Program-made: the position numbers and the translations under genes
Assembly (NCBI RefSeq): GCF_900101905.1
Contig: NZ_FNAJ01000001.1
Span: 558,001 to 622,000 of the forward strand
Direction: 5' to 3'
From: Myxococcus virescens
GTDB lineage: Bacteria > Myxococcota > Myxococcia > Myxococcales > Myxococcaceae
DNA length: 64,000 nt
The notes under the pieces: generated by a model
Told to the model about the DNA's origin: nothing
The model's database searches: none
Seen by the model: the letters and a program-made list of their open reading frames with translations, nothing else
Shown: piece after piece, positions 1-8,183 of the stretch
Position numbering within the stretch: position 1 is the first letter of the stretch
How the letters are laid out: every line of letters starts with the position of its first letter

Positions 1-31
1 AAGGCACCTGCTCTCCCTCTGACAACGCTCC

Positions 32-47
32 TGGCACGCCGCCTGCT
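32..47 (+). promoter_or_regulatory. Sigma54-like (-24/-12) promoter candidate
   Basis: The sequence TGGCACG, four bases, then CTGCT matches the sigma54 consensus TGGCACG-N4-TTGCW with one mismatch. The invariant GG (33-34) and GC (45-46) are at the correct 12-base spacing. The predicted transcription start, near 58, leaves a 50-base leader before the ATG at 108. This is a motif match only. A bound activator site cannot be assessed because the window starts at base 1. Confidence 0.5.
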
Positions 48-107
48 CAAGCCCTCGCTCGCTGGGACGGCGCAATCTCGCGTCGTCGTTCGTCAACGGA
101 GCTTTTC

Positions 108-350
108 ATGAAGACCGTGTTCGCCGCCGCCCTCCTCGCCGCCGCCACTGCGTTCGCCAACACCCCGGCTCCCGCCGAGCCCGCTGCCGAGGCCAAGCCC
201 GCCGCCGCCGAAGCCAAGCTCGAGGCCGCCGAGGCGCCCCAGGCCGAAGAGGCGAAGGCCGAGGCGGCCCCCGAGGCCAAGCCCACCAAGAAGGCCACGA
301 AGTCGGCGAAGAAGGCCGCCAAGGCCACCTCCGCCTCCGAAGCCAAGTAA
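108..350 (+). CDS. Small exported Ala/Lys/Glu/Pro-rich protein, function unknown
   Basis: 80 residues. Residues 1-17 form a signal peptide (Lys-2, hydrophobic Ala/Leu core, AFA end), so the product is probably periplasmic or secreted. The mature part is almost entirely Ala, Pro, Glu and Lys. An acidic Ala-Glu-Ala-Lys-like section is followed by a strongly basic Lys-Lys-Ala tail resembling histone H1 or PAKKA-type tails. No enzymatic motif is possible at this composition. The start is supported by a GGAG ribosome site about 8 bases upstream. A sigma54-like promoter lies upstream and a perfect hairpin downstream, so it is probably a monocistronic, abundant transcript. The charge pattern could suit binding to polyanions or cell-wall polymers, which is inference only. 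Confidence 0.75.
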   Translation: MKTVFAAALLAAATAFANTPAPAEPAAEAKPAAAEAKLEAAEAPQAEEAKAEAAPEAKPTKKATKSAKKAAKATSASEAK

Positions 351-380
351 TCAGGATTTACGTCTTTTATAGCCAGGGCG

Positions 381-412
381 CGGGGGTACCTCTTCCAAGG
401 GAGGTACCCCCG
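381..412 (+). terminator. Rho-independent terminator hairpin
   Basis: A perfect 12-bp stem (381-392 pairs with 401-412) has an 8-base loop and is followed by TTGTCTTT. It lies 31 bases after the stop of the small exported protein, which suggests a single-gene transcript. Confidence 0.8.
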
Positions 413-549
413 TTGTCTTTGCGGGTCCATAAAAACCCGTCTTACATCGATTTCTGAGATACCCTCTCGAAGCGCCTATCGAGGTCCGAGAAAACCCATC
501 CGGGTCAGGACTTTCGCGCGCCCGTCAATCCATCCAGTGAACGTGAGAT

Positions 550-580
550 TTGACAGAAATAGAATAAACCTGCTTAATAT
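550..580 (+). promoter_or_regulatory. Sigma70-like promoter candidate
   Basis: A consensus -35 TTGACA (550-555) and TAATAT (575-580) are separated by 19 bases; CTTAAT gives a 17-base spacer. They sit in an unusually AT-rich stretch upstream of the GAF gene at 638. A small inverted repeat, GTCCC-N5-GGGAC (602-616), lies just after the predicted start and could be an operator. Confidence 0.5.
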
Positions 581-637
581 GACTTCAGAGAATCACTGAC
601 TGTCCCGGATAGGGACGGAACTCAAACGAGCGCACCA

Positions 638-1228
638 ATGATCGAAGCCTTCTCGAAGGTGTCGGAAGCCTCGAAGCTGCTGCTGGAGAAGGGCCTGGGC
701 CCGAGCACCGGCATGGAGGCGCTGCGCATGGTGGGCCACGCGCTGGGCGTGGACCGCGCGTACATCCTGGAGAACCGCGTGCAGGGCACGTACGGCCGGT
801 TCATCACGGACATGCGCCACGCCTGGGCGGAGCCGCCCACGCCGTCGCCGCTGGCCAACCCGGTGATGCGGGCCTTCTCCTTCCGCGAGTTCGCGCCGGG
901 CTGGGTGGACATGCTGGAGGCCGGCATGGTGGTGGCGTGCCCCACCCGTGACGCGCCCCCGACGATGAAGGACTTGTTGGAGCGCCAGGGAACGCAGTCC
1001 ATCCTCCTGTGCCCCATCAACCCCTCCCGGCAGCAGTGGTGGGGCATGGTGGCCTTCGAGGACTGCCGCCGTCCCCGCGCCTGGAAGCCGGAGGAAGTGA
1101 CGCTGCTCAAGTCCCTGGCGCGCGCGGTGGCGGCGTCCGTCCGACATGGGCAGATGCGCTCCTCCCTGGACCAGGTCCGAAACAGCCTGCGCCAGGCGGT
1201 CAACCGCACCCCAGTGTCCAGCCCCTGA
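638..1228 (+). CDS. GAF-domain protein
   Basis: 196 residues, cytoplasmic, no signal peptide. The fold pattern is that of a stand-alone GAF sensor. An N-terminal helix precedes a core that contains a DRAYI segment (about residue 43), a conserved SILLCPI strand (about 125-131) and a WGMVAFEDC strand (about 139-147). The terminal helix rich in Leu/Ala ends with a possible short coiled coil. In other bacteria such modules bind small ligands or act as dimer sensors for kinases. No output domain is fused here. The kinase gene follows about 115 bases downstream on the same strand, so the GAF protein may feed into it, although that pairing is inferred only from position. Confidence 0.8.
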   Translation: MIEAFSKVSEASKLLLEKGLGPSTGMEALRMVGHALGVDRAYILENRVQGTYGRFITDMRHAWAEPPTPSPLANPVMRAFSFREFAPGWVDMLEAGMVVACPTRDAPPTMKDLLERQGTQSILLCPINPSRQQWWGMVAFEDCRRPRAWKPEEVTLLKSLARAVAASVRHGQMRSSLDQVRNSLRQAVNRTPVSSP

Positions 1229-1343
1229 GCGGCAGGCGGGCGGGGCGCCTGGCGGCTTGCCGGGGGGCAATACCGACCCGTGCATGAGCGGACATTTCCA
1301 ACGCCGGGTTTCTGCTACCCTGGCCGCCCCTTCGCTCACCGCC

Positions 1344-3182
1344 ATGTCCTCAATCGACCCCACCGCGATCAGCCGTCCGCGCTCGCCGGACATCATCAGC
1401 GGCTACCACCTCGACAAGCTCGTCGGCAGCGGAGGCATGGGGGAGGTCCACAAGGCTACCCAGCTCTCGCTAGGCCGCACGGTGGCGGTGAAGCTCCTCA
1501 ATCCCGAGCTGGCGAAGGACCCGTCCTTCATCGCGCGCTTCCAGAAGGAAGCCGCCGCGCTCGCGGCCCTGAGCCATCCCCACATCGTCTCCATCGTCGA
1601 CAAGGGGAAGACGGACACCACCTACTACCTGGTGATGGAGTTCGTGGACGGCCCGTCGCTGCGGGAGCTGATTCGCGAACCGCAGCTGGACGTCATGGGC
1701 GCCCTGCGGCGCATGCTGCAGATCTGCCGCGCCATCGAGTACGCGCACGGCCGCGGCGTCATCCACCGGGACCTGAAGCCGGAGAACATCCTGCTGGACC
1801 AGCAGGCCGGCGGCATCGCCAAGGTGTCGGACTTCGGCCTGGCGTCCTTCCTGGAGGATGCCAGTCCTTCCTCGCGCTATGCGCTCACGTCCACGCACGT
1901 GTCCATGGGCACGCTGTCGTACATGGCGCCCGAGCAGCGCGTGGACGCGAAGAGCGCGGACGCGCGCGCGGACATCTTCTCGCTGGGCGTCATCCTCTAC
2001 GAGTGGCTCACGGGAGAGGTGCCGCTGGGCACGTTCGACCCGCCGTCGCGGCGCAAGCCGGGGCTGGACTCGCGGCTGGACGCCATCGTCACGCGGTGCC
2101 TCAAGCCGGACCCGGAGGACCGCTACCCCTCCGTCACCACGCTCATCGCGGACCTGGAGCTGCTCGTCCCGGGCAGCCTGCCGTCCCTGGCGCCGGTGAA
2201 GCTGACGCACCTCCAGCGCGTCCGCCAGGGCGTGCGCAAGGTGGTGCGCATGGCCCTGCAGGCCGCGGCCGTGCTGCTGGTGGTGGCGGCGCTGGCCGTG
2301 CTGGGCCGGGAGTGGCTGCGCAGCGGGGAGAAGCCCGTGCCGCCGCAGCCCGGCGCCGCGCTGAACGCGGACCTGGGCCCGCCGTCGCCCCGGACCATGC
2401 CCGGCCGGCTGGAGACAGGCTCCGAGAAGCGCACGGTGTCGGTGGGTCACGGCCCGGATGCGCCGTCGCTCCTGGTCGCCGGACGGCCGGTGGAGGCGGA
2501 GGAGAAGGCCATCATCTTCCCGCCCGTGGAGGAGCGCTCGCAGTCGCGCGTGGGCCGTGCCCGCGTGGACGTGGTGGGGCTGGACGGCGACATCGCCGTG
2601 CTCAGCGCCCGCGTGCGTGCGGACGCGCCGCCGGACACCTGGAAGCGCCGCGCCTACGTCATGCTCTATGGGCCGTCGCTGCAGGCCCCCTCGGCCGCGC
2701 TGCTGCTCCAGGGCAGCACCGGCCGCTACGTGGCGCTCATCCATGACGGCGCGGGCGCGCCGCTGCGGCTCGAATGGGCCCTGGGCGAGCGCCGCGGCAC
2801 CATGCTGGGTCTGGCGTCGCCGGAGGGCGAGGCCGCGCTGGAGCTGCGGGTGGACGCGGACGGCGTCATGCAGGGCTACGTCGGCAAGGGCAAGGACCAG
2901 CGGGCCATTGGCGAGCCGCTCAACCTGGGTCCGGGCTGGATGGAGCACTTCGGGGACGCGCCCGTGCCCGCCTTCGGCTGCATCGAAGGCACCTGCCGCG
3001 CGGAGGGCTTCCTCTACACCGTGCGGCGTGCGCCGCCTCCGGGGACGACGGCGCCCGTGCCCGACGCGCCGGTGGCGAAGGCCGTGGTCGCCGCGGTGCC
3101 CGCCAAGCGGCCTGCTCCGCCGCCTCCCCCGAAGAAGCAGCCCGCCAAGGCCCCCGCGAAGAGCCCTCCCAAGCGACGGTAG
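1344..3182 (+). CDS. Membrane Ser/Thr protein kinase (PknB/Pkn family)
   Basis: 612 residues. The kinase domain (about 20-275) has every key motif: glycine loop GSGGMGEV, VAVK with Lys-50, HRDLKPEN with catalytic Asp-143, DFG at 163-165 and APEQ. A single membrane helix (about 302-321) separates it from an exported C-terminal domain of about 260 residues. That domain resembles a concanavalin-like or ligand-sensing sheet and matches no family I recognise. The protein ends in a basic Pro/Ala/Lys tail. The architecture is that of a transmembrane receptor kinase with the catalytic part in the cytoplasm. I chose the ATG at 1344 because the domain starts 20 residues later; an in-frame ATG at 1284 would add 20 residues. 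Confidence 0.93.
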   Translation: MSSIDPTAISRPRSPDIISGYHLDKLVGSGGMGEVHKATQLSLGRTVAVKLLNPELAKDPSFIARFQKEAAALAALSHPHIVSIVDKGKTDTTYYLVMEFVDGPSLRELIREPQLDVMGALRRMLQICRAIEYAHGRGVIHRDLKPENILLDQQAGGIAKVSDFGLASFLEDASPSSRYALTSTHVSMGTLSYMAPEQRVDAKSADARADIFSLGVILYEWLTGEVPLGTFDPPSRRKPGLDSRLDAIVTRCLKPDPEDRYPSVTTLIADLELLVPGSLPSLAPVKLTHLQRVRQGVRKVVRMALQAAAVLLVVAALAVLGREWLRSGEKPVPPQPGAALNADLGPPSPRTMPGRLETGSEKRTVSVGHGPDAPSLLVAGRPVEAEEKAIIFPPVEERSQSRVGRARVDVVGLDGDIAVLSARVRADAPPDTWKRRAYVMLYGPSLQAPSAALLLQGSTGRYVALIHDGAGAPLRLEWALGERRGTMLGLASPEGEAALELRVDADGVMQGYVGKGKDQRAIGEPLNLGPGWMEHFGDAPVPAFGCIEGTCRAEGFLYTVRRAPPPGTTAPVPDAPVAKAVVAAVPAKRPAPPPPPKKQPAKAPAKSPPKRR

Positions 3183-3267
3183 AGCGCCCGGCAGCACGCG
3201 CCCCGGACATTGCAGCGCAGGGGAATATGGCCACGGCCGAGGGATTGCACTATCCCTGGCTCCTCCT

Positions 3268-6200
3268 ATGCGCACCATTCGACTCGGCTTCGCCGCGCTC
3301 GCACTCGTCACGGCCCTCACGGGCTGCCACCGTTCCACTTCCACGGCGACACCGCGCGTCCTCGAAACCGCCGCGGAGCAGGCGCAGAAGGGCACCCAAC
3401 AGGCCCGCACGCTCGCGTTCGCGGGCTTCCATGCCCTGCTCGTCGCGGGTGACGCCACGCTGGCGCAACAGCGCTTCGATGACGCCATTGCCCGCGATGC
3501 GGGAGATGTCTACGCGCTGGCCGGTCAGTCGCTGATGGCACGCCGCGCGGGCCGTCCCGACCGAGCCCTGACGGCGTCACTGGAGCTGGTGGCGCGCGCG
3601 CCCACGCACCCGCTGGCGGCCGTCGCGGCGCGCCACGTGTTGGACTCGGTGGGCACGTCGCGGGCGCTGGACGACGACATCCTCCTCGGCGTGGAGCGAG
3701 CGCTGGCGGCGGGCGCGACGGGCGAGGCCGCCTATCTGATGCGCGGCGCGCGGATGTCGGTGGCCGTGGTGCGCGGCGACGCGGAGGCCCGCGACGCGGC
3801 GATGCAGCAACTGGGCGGGGTGAGCGAAGTCTCGTTGGTGGGGCCCTTCTCGCCCTTCCACGTGCTGGCCTGGGACGAGCGCCCGCCCGTGAGCCAGAAT
3901 GGCTCGCTGGCGGGCCCCCTCACCGGCGCCTTCGGTCCGCTGCCGGTGCGCACGGTGCGCGCCCCCGACGGGCGGATGGACCTGACGGGCGAGCCCGGCC
4001 AGGGCGACCTCTACATCCAGGCCTTCGACGCGGACGTGACGGAGCCGGGCCTCTATGTGGCTCGCACCGTGAGCGGCACCTCCCATCAGGTGCTGATGGA
4101 CGGGGCTCCGCTGATGGAGCGCCGGGCCTGGGAGCGCGCCACCTCCACCGTCACCGCGCGCGCCGTGCAGCTGCCTGCGGGCAAGCACCGCTTCGTCGTG
4201 CGTCAGCTCAAGGGCGGCACCTCCGGCCTGCTCACCTTCGCCCTGCTGCGCGTGGACGGGCGCCCGTCCGGCGTGCGCTTCAGCGCGGCCACCGGCGCGG
4301 CGCCGCGGGCCTGGGGCAGCAAGGTCGAGCTCTCCGACGAGACGCCCGGCGTGTTCCCCACCACGGAGGGCTTGAAGACGGCCCTGCACGAGGAGGCCGG
4401 TGAGCTGCTGGCCGTCGTGCTGGCGGTGCGCGACGGCCTGCAGCGGGACGCGGACGGCGCGCGGCGGCTGATGGCCTCGGTGGACGCCAACACCCCGGCC
4501 CTGCTGTGGCTGCGCGCGGAAGTCGCCTCCGCGGACCGCACCGTGCCGTCCAAGGTGGCGCGCGGCCGGGCCACGCGTGACCTGGAGTCCGTGCTGGCCA
4601 AGGACCCGGGCAACGTGGCGGCGCTGCTGCTGCGCGCGGAGCTCTTCCTCGACGAGGGCCAGCCCACCTCCGCCATGGACATGCTGAAGACGGCGTCCGA
4701 GGTGGCCCAGCCCGCCGGCCACCCGGTGTTCATGCTGCGCGCCCGCGCCGCGCTGGCGCTGGAAGTGGAGGCCCTGGCGGAGGAGTCACTCACCGCGGCG
4801 CTGGAGGCCCAGCCCGGCCTGTGCGAGGCGCTGACGCTCCAGTACAGCCTGGCCCGCCGCCGTGACGCGGCGGAGCGGAGCGACACCCTGGCGGCGTCCC
4901 TGAATGGCTGCCCGGGGACGGCGGTGCGCCAGGCCGAACACGCGCGCACGCGCGGCGACATGGAGACGGCGACGAAGCTGTACAGCGAGCTCCAGTCCCG
5001 CGACCCCAGCAGCATCAGCCTGGCCAACACGCTGGCCAACCTCTACGTGTCCAAGCGCCGCTTCGACGACGCCACCGCGGTGCTCCAGAAGCTGGCGGCC
5101 GTGTGGCCCCGCAACGCGGAGCTGGTGAAGCGCATGGCGGACGTGCGCGAGTACGCGGGCCAGCCGGCCGAGGCGCTCAAGCTGCGCGAGAAGGCGCTGG
5201 CGATGGCGGGCGACGACCTGACGCTGCGCCGCACGGAGGAGCGCGCGAAGACGGGCCGCGAGCTGCTGGAGGCGTACGCCGTGGACGGACGCGAGGCCAT
5301 CCGCGCCTACGAGGCGGAGCCCGTCAGCGGCGGCAGCGCGGCGGCCTTCGTGCTGGATGCGGCGGCGGTGCGCGTGTACCCCGACGGCAGCATCGTCAAC
5401 CGCATCCACACGGTGCAGAAGGCGCTGGAGCAGTCGGGCGTGCAGGAGATCGCCGAGGTGAATGTGCCGCGCGGCGCGCAGGTGCTGGCGCTGCGCACGC
5501 TGAAGGCGGACGGCCGGGTGCTGGAGCCGGAGAACATCGAAGGCAAGGACACGGTGAGCCTGCCCGGCGTGGCCGTGGGTGACTACGTGGAGGTGGAGTA
5601 CCTGCTCGCGGAGCCCCCGCGCGGCCCCGCGCAGCCGGGCTTCACGGCGTCCGCCTTCTACTTCCAGATTGCGAACCAGCCCAACGCCTGGGTGACGTAC
5701 ACGGTGGTGGCGCCCAAGGGCGTGGGCATGAAGGTGGACGCGCACGGGATGAAGGTGCCGGAGCCCAAGGTGGACGGCGACCTGGAGGTGTTCCACTTCG
5801 AGACGCGCCGCGTGCCGCCGTTCATCCCCGAGCCGGACGCGCCGCCCTCCGCCAACGAGTACCTGCCCTTCGTCATCGTGGGCGCGGGCGACACGGGCAA
5901 CGAGAGCCTGGTGAAGCTCTACGGCGATGCCTTCCAGGAGCGCTGGCTGCGCACGGCGGAAGTGGACGCCTTCGCGCGCAAGGCGGCGGAGGGCAAGTCC
6001 GGCCTGGACGCGGTGAAGGCGTTGCACGCGGCGGTGATGCAGCGCTTCTCCGGCCGGGACGCGAGCCTGAGCCAGACGGCGGCGTCCACGGTGGCCCAGG
6101 ACCGGGGCAGCCGGCTGACGGTGATGAAGGCCGGCCTGAACGCGCTGGGCATCCCCTCGCGGGTGGTGGCGGTGCGGACCTTCAACACCGACCCGTCGGC

Positions 6201-7047
6201 CTACACCTTCCCCCAGGACGCGCTGCTGCCGTACGCGGCGCTGCGCGTGGAGGTGCCCGGCGCCGAGCCGGTGTGGGTGGACACGTCCGTGCGCTACGGC
6301 CCCTTCGGCGAGCTGCCGGAGCTGGCCATGGGCGAGCGGGAGGCGTGGCTGCTGCCCGAGCCCGGCCGCCCGTTGCAGAAGGTGCAGACGCCGCCCCTGA
6401 AGGAGACCCCCGGCAAGGAAGTGAAGCTGACGCTGAAGCTCGCCGAGGATGGAACGCTCAGCGGGCAGGGCGAGGAGACGTACTCCGGCTTCGAGGCGGC
6501 GCAGATTGCCGAGGCCTTCAACCAGCTGTCGGCGGAGAGCCGCAACCAGGCGCTGCAGGGCGCGGTGGCGCGGTACTTCGGCGGTGCGTCGCTGTCGAGC
6601 GTGAAGCTGGAGAGCCAGGAGCAGGTGGGCGCGCCCTTCGTGCTGCGCTACGAGTTCACCGTGCCGCGCTTCGGGCGGATGGAGGGCGGCCAGCGGATGG
6701 CGCTGGGACCCCTCACCTTCCCCGCGCAACTGGGCCGGCGGTTCGTGCAGCTGAGCACGCGCCGCACCCCGCTCTACATCGACACCACCGAGGCCAGCCG
6801 CACGCAGGTGACGCTGTCCATGCCCAAGGGCTGGAAGCTCGCCGACCCCCAGGCCTCGCTGGAGGCGAACAACGCCTTCGGCCGCTTCACCCGGTCCGAG
6901 AAGCAGGACGGCTCGACGCTCAGCGTCACCGAGTCGCTGCGCGTGCCGCGCAACCGCGTCATGCCTGGCCAGTACGAGCTGTTCTCCGGGTTCACCGGAG
7001 ACGTGGACCTCATCCAGACGCGGGAGCTGGTCCTGGTGAAGCCCTAG
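3268..7047 (+). CDS. Lipoprotein with TPR, DUF3857 and degenerate transglutaminase-like domains
   Basis: 1259 residues. The start is set by a lipoprotein signal (hydrophobic stretch ending LTGC, Cys about 20), so it is anchored in the envelope. The first 400 residues resemble a beta-rich module. TPR units lie at about 440-660. A DUF3857 domain follows (about 700-860), then a transglutaminase-like core (about 910-1010), then a beta-rich tail. In family members the core uses Cys-His-Asp. Here no Cys occurs near the segment before LNALGIPSR, and the usual His-Ala-Trp is replaced by YAAL. Only the VDTS Asp equivalent is visible, so the domain is probably non-catalytic. It follows the kinase by 85 bases on the same strand. 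Confidence 0.85.
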   Translation: MRTIRLGFAALALVTALTGCHRSTSTATPRVLETAAEQAQKGTQQARTLAFAGFHALLVAGDATLAQQRFDDAIARDAGDVYALAGQSLMARRAGRPDRALTASLELVARAPTHPLAAVAARHVLDSVGTSRALDDDILLGVERALAAGATGEAAYLMRGARMSVAVVRGDAEARDAAMQQLGGVSEVSLVGPFSPFHVLAWDERPPVSQNGSLAGPLTGAFGPLPVRTVRAPDGRMDLTGEPGQGDLYIQAFDADVTEPGLYVARTVSGTSHQVLMDGAPLMERRAWERATSTVTARAVQLPAGKHRFVVRQLKGGTSGLLTFALLRVDGRPSGVRFSAATGAAPRAWGSKVELSDETPGVFPTTEGLKTALHEEAGELLAVVLAVRDGLQRDADGARRLMASVDANTPALLWLRAEVASADRTVPSKVARGRATRDLESVLAKDPGNVAALLLRAELFLDEGQPTSAMDMLKTASEVAQPAGHPVFMLRARAALALEVEALAEESLTAALEAQPGLCEALTLQYSLARRRDAAERSDTLAASLNGCPGTAVRQAEHARTRGDMETATKLYSELQSRDPSSISLANTLANLYVSKRRFDDATAVLQKLAAVWPRNAELVKRMADVREYAGQPAEALKLREKALAMAGDDLTLRRTEERAKTGRELLEAYAVDGREAIRAYEAEPVSGGSAAAFVLDAAAVRVYPDGSIVNRIHTVQKALEQSGVQEIAEVNVPRGAQVLALRTLKADGRVLEPENIEGKDTVSLPGVAVGDYVEVEYLLAEPPRGPAQPGFTASAFYFQIANQPNAWVTYTVVAPKGVGMKVDAHGMKVPEPKVDGDLEVFHFETRRVPPFIPEPDAPPSANEYLPFVIVGAGDTGNESLVKLYGDAFQERWLRTAEVDAFARKAAEGKSGLDAVKALHAAVMQRFSGRDASLSQTAASTVAQDRGSRLTVMKAGLNALGIPSRVVAVRTFNTDPSAYTFPQDALLPYAALRVEVPGAEPVWVDTSVRYGPFGELPELAMGEREAWLLPEPGRPLQKVQTPPLKETPGKEVKLTLKLAEDGTLSGQGEETYSGFEAAQIAEAFNQLSAESRNQALQGAVARYFGGASLSSVKLESQEQVGAPFVLRYEFTVPRFGRMEGGQRMALGPLTFPAQLGRRFVQLSTRRTPLYIDTTEASRTQVTLSMPKGWKLADPQASLEANNAFGRFTRSEKQDGSTLSVTESLRVPRNRVMPGQYELFSGFTGDVDLIQTRELVLVKP

Positions 7048-7163
7048 CCGGGGGGATGAATAAAGCCGGACGACACCGCGTCTTTTTCTACACCGGCCCC
7101 GCACTGGGGAACGCTCAGGGGGCCGGTGGCAGAATCTGTCTGGTAACCCACGGAGATGACGCG

Positions 7164-8114
7164 ATGACTCCTCGATGGTGGGCTTGTCTGGTGACCTTGC
7201 TGGCGGCGCCCATGGTTCACGCGCAGACCGCGCCGGTCCCCGCGTCAGAGCCTGGATATTCCGAATACGCGTACGACGACACGGAGTTCGAGGACGAGGA
7301 CACGGCGCCCATGGCGCCCTACGCCCCGCCCCAGCTCCCCGCCGAGAATCCCTCCGGCCGGCCCTTCACGGGCGCCGTCTGGGCCTCCGGCCACTGGTAC
7401 TGGGACGGCAACGAGTGGCGCTTCAACGCCGGCACCTGGCTGGCGCCCATGGAGGGCTACCGGTTCATCAACGGCTACTGGGAGCCGGACGGCCGGATGT
7501 GGCGGTGGGTGTCCGGCGGCTGGGCCCGGCATGACTCCCCGGTGGTGGAGATTCCCATTGCCGTGGCGAGCGAGGAGCTGTCCACGCAGCAGGCGCCCCC
7601 GCCGCTCCGCGTGGAGCACGCGCCGCCGCCGCCGGCCCCCTCCTTCGTCTGGACGCCCGGCTACTGGTACTGGGCCGGCGCCAACTATGTGTGGGTGGAC
7701 GGCATGTGGGCCGCCCCGCCCCGTCCTGGGCTCGTCTACGTGTCGTCCCGGTGGATGCGCCGCGGGCCCTCCTGGTACTTCTCCGCCGGCGGCTGGGCCA
7801 CCCGAGGCTCGGTGCGTGTCACGGTGCCCGTCTACCGCCACGCGCACATCACCGTGGCGCGCCGGCACCCGCACTACTTCACGCACTCCTGGCGCCGCTA
7901 CCCGGCGGTGCGCCACCACGTCTACCACCCCGGGAACCACTACCGGCGTGGCCCCGGCCCGGTGCGTCAGCACTACCGTGGCAACAACGGCAATCGCTGG
8001 GGCAATGGCAACTACCACCGGGCGTCGCCCGGCGGGAACGGGGGCGGGGGCCATCACCGCCGCGAGGGAGGACATCACCGCCGTGATGGGGGACATCGCG
8101 GCGGCCGGGACTGA
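7164..8114 (+). CDS. Exported WxxGxW-repeat protein with His/Arg-rich C-terminus
   Basis: 316 residues. A signal peptide ends at about residue 18 (VHAQ). The mature protein has an acidic segment and then at least four YWxW/WxxGxW-type repeats (ASGHWYWDG, NGYWEPDG, TPGYWYWAG and similar), as in YXWGXW repeat envelope proteins. The last 90 residues are His, Arg, Asn and Gly rich, ending in repeated GHHRR units, which could bind metal or anionic polymers (inference). GGAG lies 8 bases before the ATG at 7164; another in-frame ATG at 7155 is too close to that site. Catalysis is not expected. Confidence 0.8.
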   Translation: MTPRWWACLVTLLAAPMVHAQTAPVPASEPGYSEYAYDDTEFEDEDTAPMAPYAPPQLPAENPSGRPFTGAVWASGHWYWDGNEWRFNAGTWLAPMEGYRFINGYWEPDGRMWRWVSGGWARHDSPVVEIPIAVASEELSTQQAPPPLRVEHAPPPPAPSFVWTPGYWYWAGANYVWVDGMWAAPPRPGLVYVSSRWMRRGPSWYFSAGGWATRGSVRVTVPVYRHAHITVARRHPHYFTHSWRRYPAVRHHVYHPGNHYRRGPGPVRQHYRGNNGNRWGNGNYHRASPGGNGGGGHHRREGGHHRRDGGHRGGRD

Positions 8115-8183
8115 CGCCCCACGGCGCGCGCAGGGAGGCAACCCCACCCCGAGCGCGTCCCAGAGGGAGGCCGCCGTGCGCTG

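Noticed and set aside
1470..3488. Long minus-strand frame opposite the kinase gene
   Set aside because: Same reason; kinase motifs on the plus strand are unmistakable.
4786..7104. Long minus-strand frame opposite the TPR lipoprotein
   Set aside because: Low-complexity His/Arg/Leu composition with no motif; the plus-strand gene explains the codon pattern.
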